Positions 5,868 through 6,728 of a DNA stretch of 6,728 nt are shown in pieces (position 1 is the first letter of the stretch; the number at the start of each line of letters is the position of its first letter). The stretch comes from Campylobacteraceae bacterium (GTDB lineage: Bacteria; Campylobacterota; Campylobacteria; Campylobacterales; Sulfurovaceae): NCBI GenBank assembly GCA_027031505.1, contig JALVQH010000061.1:1-6728 (forward strand). Reading direction: 5' to 3'. Below the pieces are notes generated by a model that saw only the letters and a program-made list of their open reading frames with translations, ran no database searches and was not told where the DNA came from. The translations under genes and the position numbers were made by a program.

Positions 5868-6728
5868 TTAGAACTCTTTCCCTACCGTAAATTCGAAGGA
5901 AGAGGTTTTGTCGGTCGGAGTTGCACCGATTGCTTGGGCAAAGACAAAGTTGACATCCCCGAGAGGCGAACGCCATTCGATCTGGGCACCGACCGATTTT
6001 TTGATCACTTCACCCGGGCTTCTGTTTCCGATCATGCCGTAATCAGCGAAGGCAGTCAGGCGAACTTTATTCTTTTTTGAGAGAGGGATGCTGGCCTCAA
6101 GACTGTTGACCATGCTCATGAGACCTCCGCCTCCTGCAGGGTGGATAGAGGCGGGACGGTATCCTCGAACTCCATTATAATATCCGCCGAGATGCAGACG
6201 TTCCGCTTCAGGGATAAAGCCCATATCATGTATATAGCTTGCCTGCATTTTGTAGCGGAGGATCAGATCGTAGCCCAGGTGATCCCTGAGACCATAATAT
6301 GCAGCAAATTTCACAGTTCCCTTCAGGTATTTAGCAAAGTTGTCTCCCCCCCCCAGACCGGCATATTCGACATGGGTTTTAGCATAAATACCTCGACGGG
6401 GAACAAAAAAGTTATCAGTATTGTTGTATGTCAAGGAGAGGCCGATGGATGATTTGATGTAGTCCTTCAGCCCACTGCTGTATTTTCCTTTGTCAATGTT
6501 GCTGTAACGAACATCATCGTAATTGTAATCGACAGAGGCACTCAGCTCGTGAGTTAATTGACGGCGGACACCGAGATACCCTCCCAGTTCTTTTTTGTTA
6601 AAACCGTAGGTTCTTTCGCTGTCATCTTTGGTATCAGTGCGGAAAAGTCCACCGTAGAGCCCGAACAGGGTACCGGCCACCCGCGGATCATCAAAAAACA
6701 ACTTGCCGTTTCGTTTGAGCTTGGACCA
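5868..6728 (-). CDS. bamA: Omp85/BamA-family outer-membrane barrel, C-terminal part (5' end missing)
   Basis: The frame is open to the window edge (starting WSKLKRNGKLF), leaving 286 codons and a TAA at 5868-5870. The visible part is most of the 16-strand barrel. Family marks: TYNNTDNFFVPRRG (100-113), matching the DxRD-x-P-x-x-G strand region; AGLGGGDNF (123-131), matching the AGLGGD loop common in BamA; GGYYNGVRGY (181-190), the loop-6 VRGF/Y signature; a turn and strand FADYGMIG (227-234); and SPLGDVNFVFAQ (254-265). The final FEFTVGKEF ends in Phe, a good beta-signal for self-insertion. BamA folds barrel proteins into the outer membrane with Bam lipoproteins. The POTRA domains lie outside the window, so a TamA-like or other Omp85 paralogue is possible; the loops favour BamA. 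Transcription comes from beyond the right edge, convergent with ppx. A run of nine G falls in codons 124-127. Confidence 0.88.
   Translation of the reverse strand, partial: WSKLKRNGKLFFDDPRVAGTLFGLYGGLFRTDTKDDSERTYGFNKKELGGYLGVRRQLTHELSASVDYNYDDVRYSNIDKGKYSSGLKDYIKSSIGLSLTYNNTDNFFVPRRGIYAKTHVEYAGLGGGDNFAKYLKGTVKFAAYYGLRDHLGYDLILRYKMQASYIHDMGFIPEAERLHLGGYYNGVRGYRPASIHPAGGGGLMSMVNSLEASIPLSKKNKVRLTAFADYGMIGNRSPGEVIKKSVGAQIEWRSPLGDVNFVFAQAIGATPTDKTSSFEFTVGKEF
6346..6354 (-). repeat. Nine-G homopolymer inside the Omp85/BamA coding sequence
   Basis: The + strand shows nine consecutive C, which read as nine G in the coding direction across CTG-GGG-GGG-GGA (Leu124 to Gly127). At this length the downstream frame stays open through the VRGY motif and the C-terminal Phe. 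A gain or loss of one G would frameshift the protein about 160 residues before its end. Confidence 0.95.

Noticed and set aside
1..6728. CRISPR array, transposon ends, tRNA or phage genes
   Set aside because: No regularly spaced DNA repeats, terminal inverted repeats, cloverleaf sequence, transposase or integrase motifs were found on either strand.

Overview
The window reads as a chromosomal fragment of a Campylobacterota bacterium (formerly Epsilonproteobacteria), most likely a free-living Sulfurovum/Sulfurimonas-type lineage. The main reason is the block at 2085-5825: a response regulator very like the Campylobacter CosR / Helicobacter HsrA (HP1043) family, a YfhL/Alvin-type 2[4Fe-4S] ferredoxin and a Ppx/GppA phosphatase. 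From memory, this order matches the neighbourhood of cosR, fdxB and the ppx-like gene in Campylobacter jejuni. The genus-level guess is inference; no 16S or other marker is present.

Left part (1-1965): the 3' end of a surface or secreted protein built of DUF11-type repeats with Asp/Asn-rich, possibly calcium-binding loops and paired cysteines. It ends in a tail resembling the IPTL-CTERM sorting signal. Its TAG stop is followed at once, in the same frame, by the TTG start of an unrecognised 316-aa protein with an N-terminal signal anchor and a beta-propeller-like body. These two look like accessory envelope genes.

Middle part (1966-5825): a 119-bp intergenic region carries a good extended -10 promoter. 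It is followed by the CosR/HsrA-type regulator, an overlapping sensor histidine kinase, the ferredoxin and the Ppx/GppA phosphatase, all on the + strand with gaps of -25, 56 and 8 nt. The regulator keeps a canonical phospho-acceptor pocket (Asp51) and is paired with a complete kinase. Its pathogen relatives are orphans with degenerate receivers, so this may be the ancestral, phosphorylation-controlled form of an essential regulator.

Right part (5826-6728): a 42-bp convergent intergenic region holds an imperfect hairpin. Beyond it, on the - strand, lies the C-terminal barrel of an Omp85/BamA-family protein that runs off the window. Its coding sequence contains an uninterrupted run of nine G, the kind of tract that causes phase variation in Campylobacter and Helicobacter. 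That is unexpected in what should be an essential gene.

No tRNA, rRNA, CRISPR array, insertion sequence or integrase was seen. All stretches without a gene are under 120 bp. Both outer genes are cut by the window edges.
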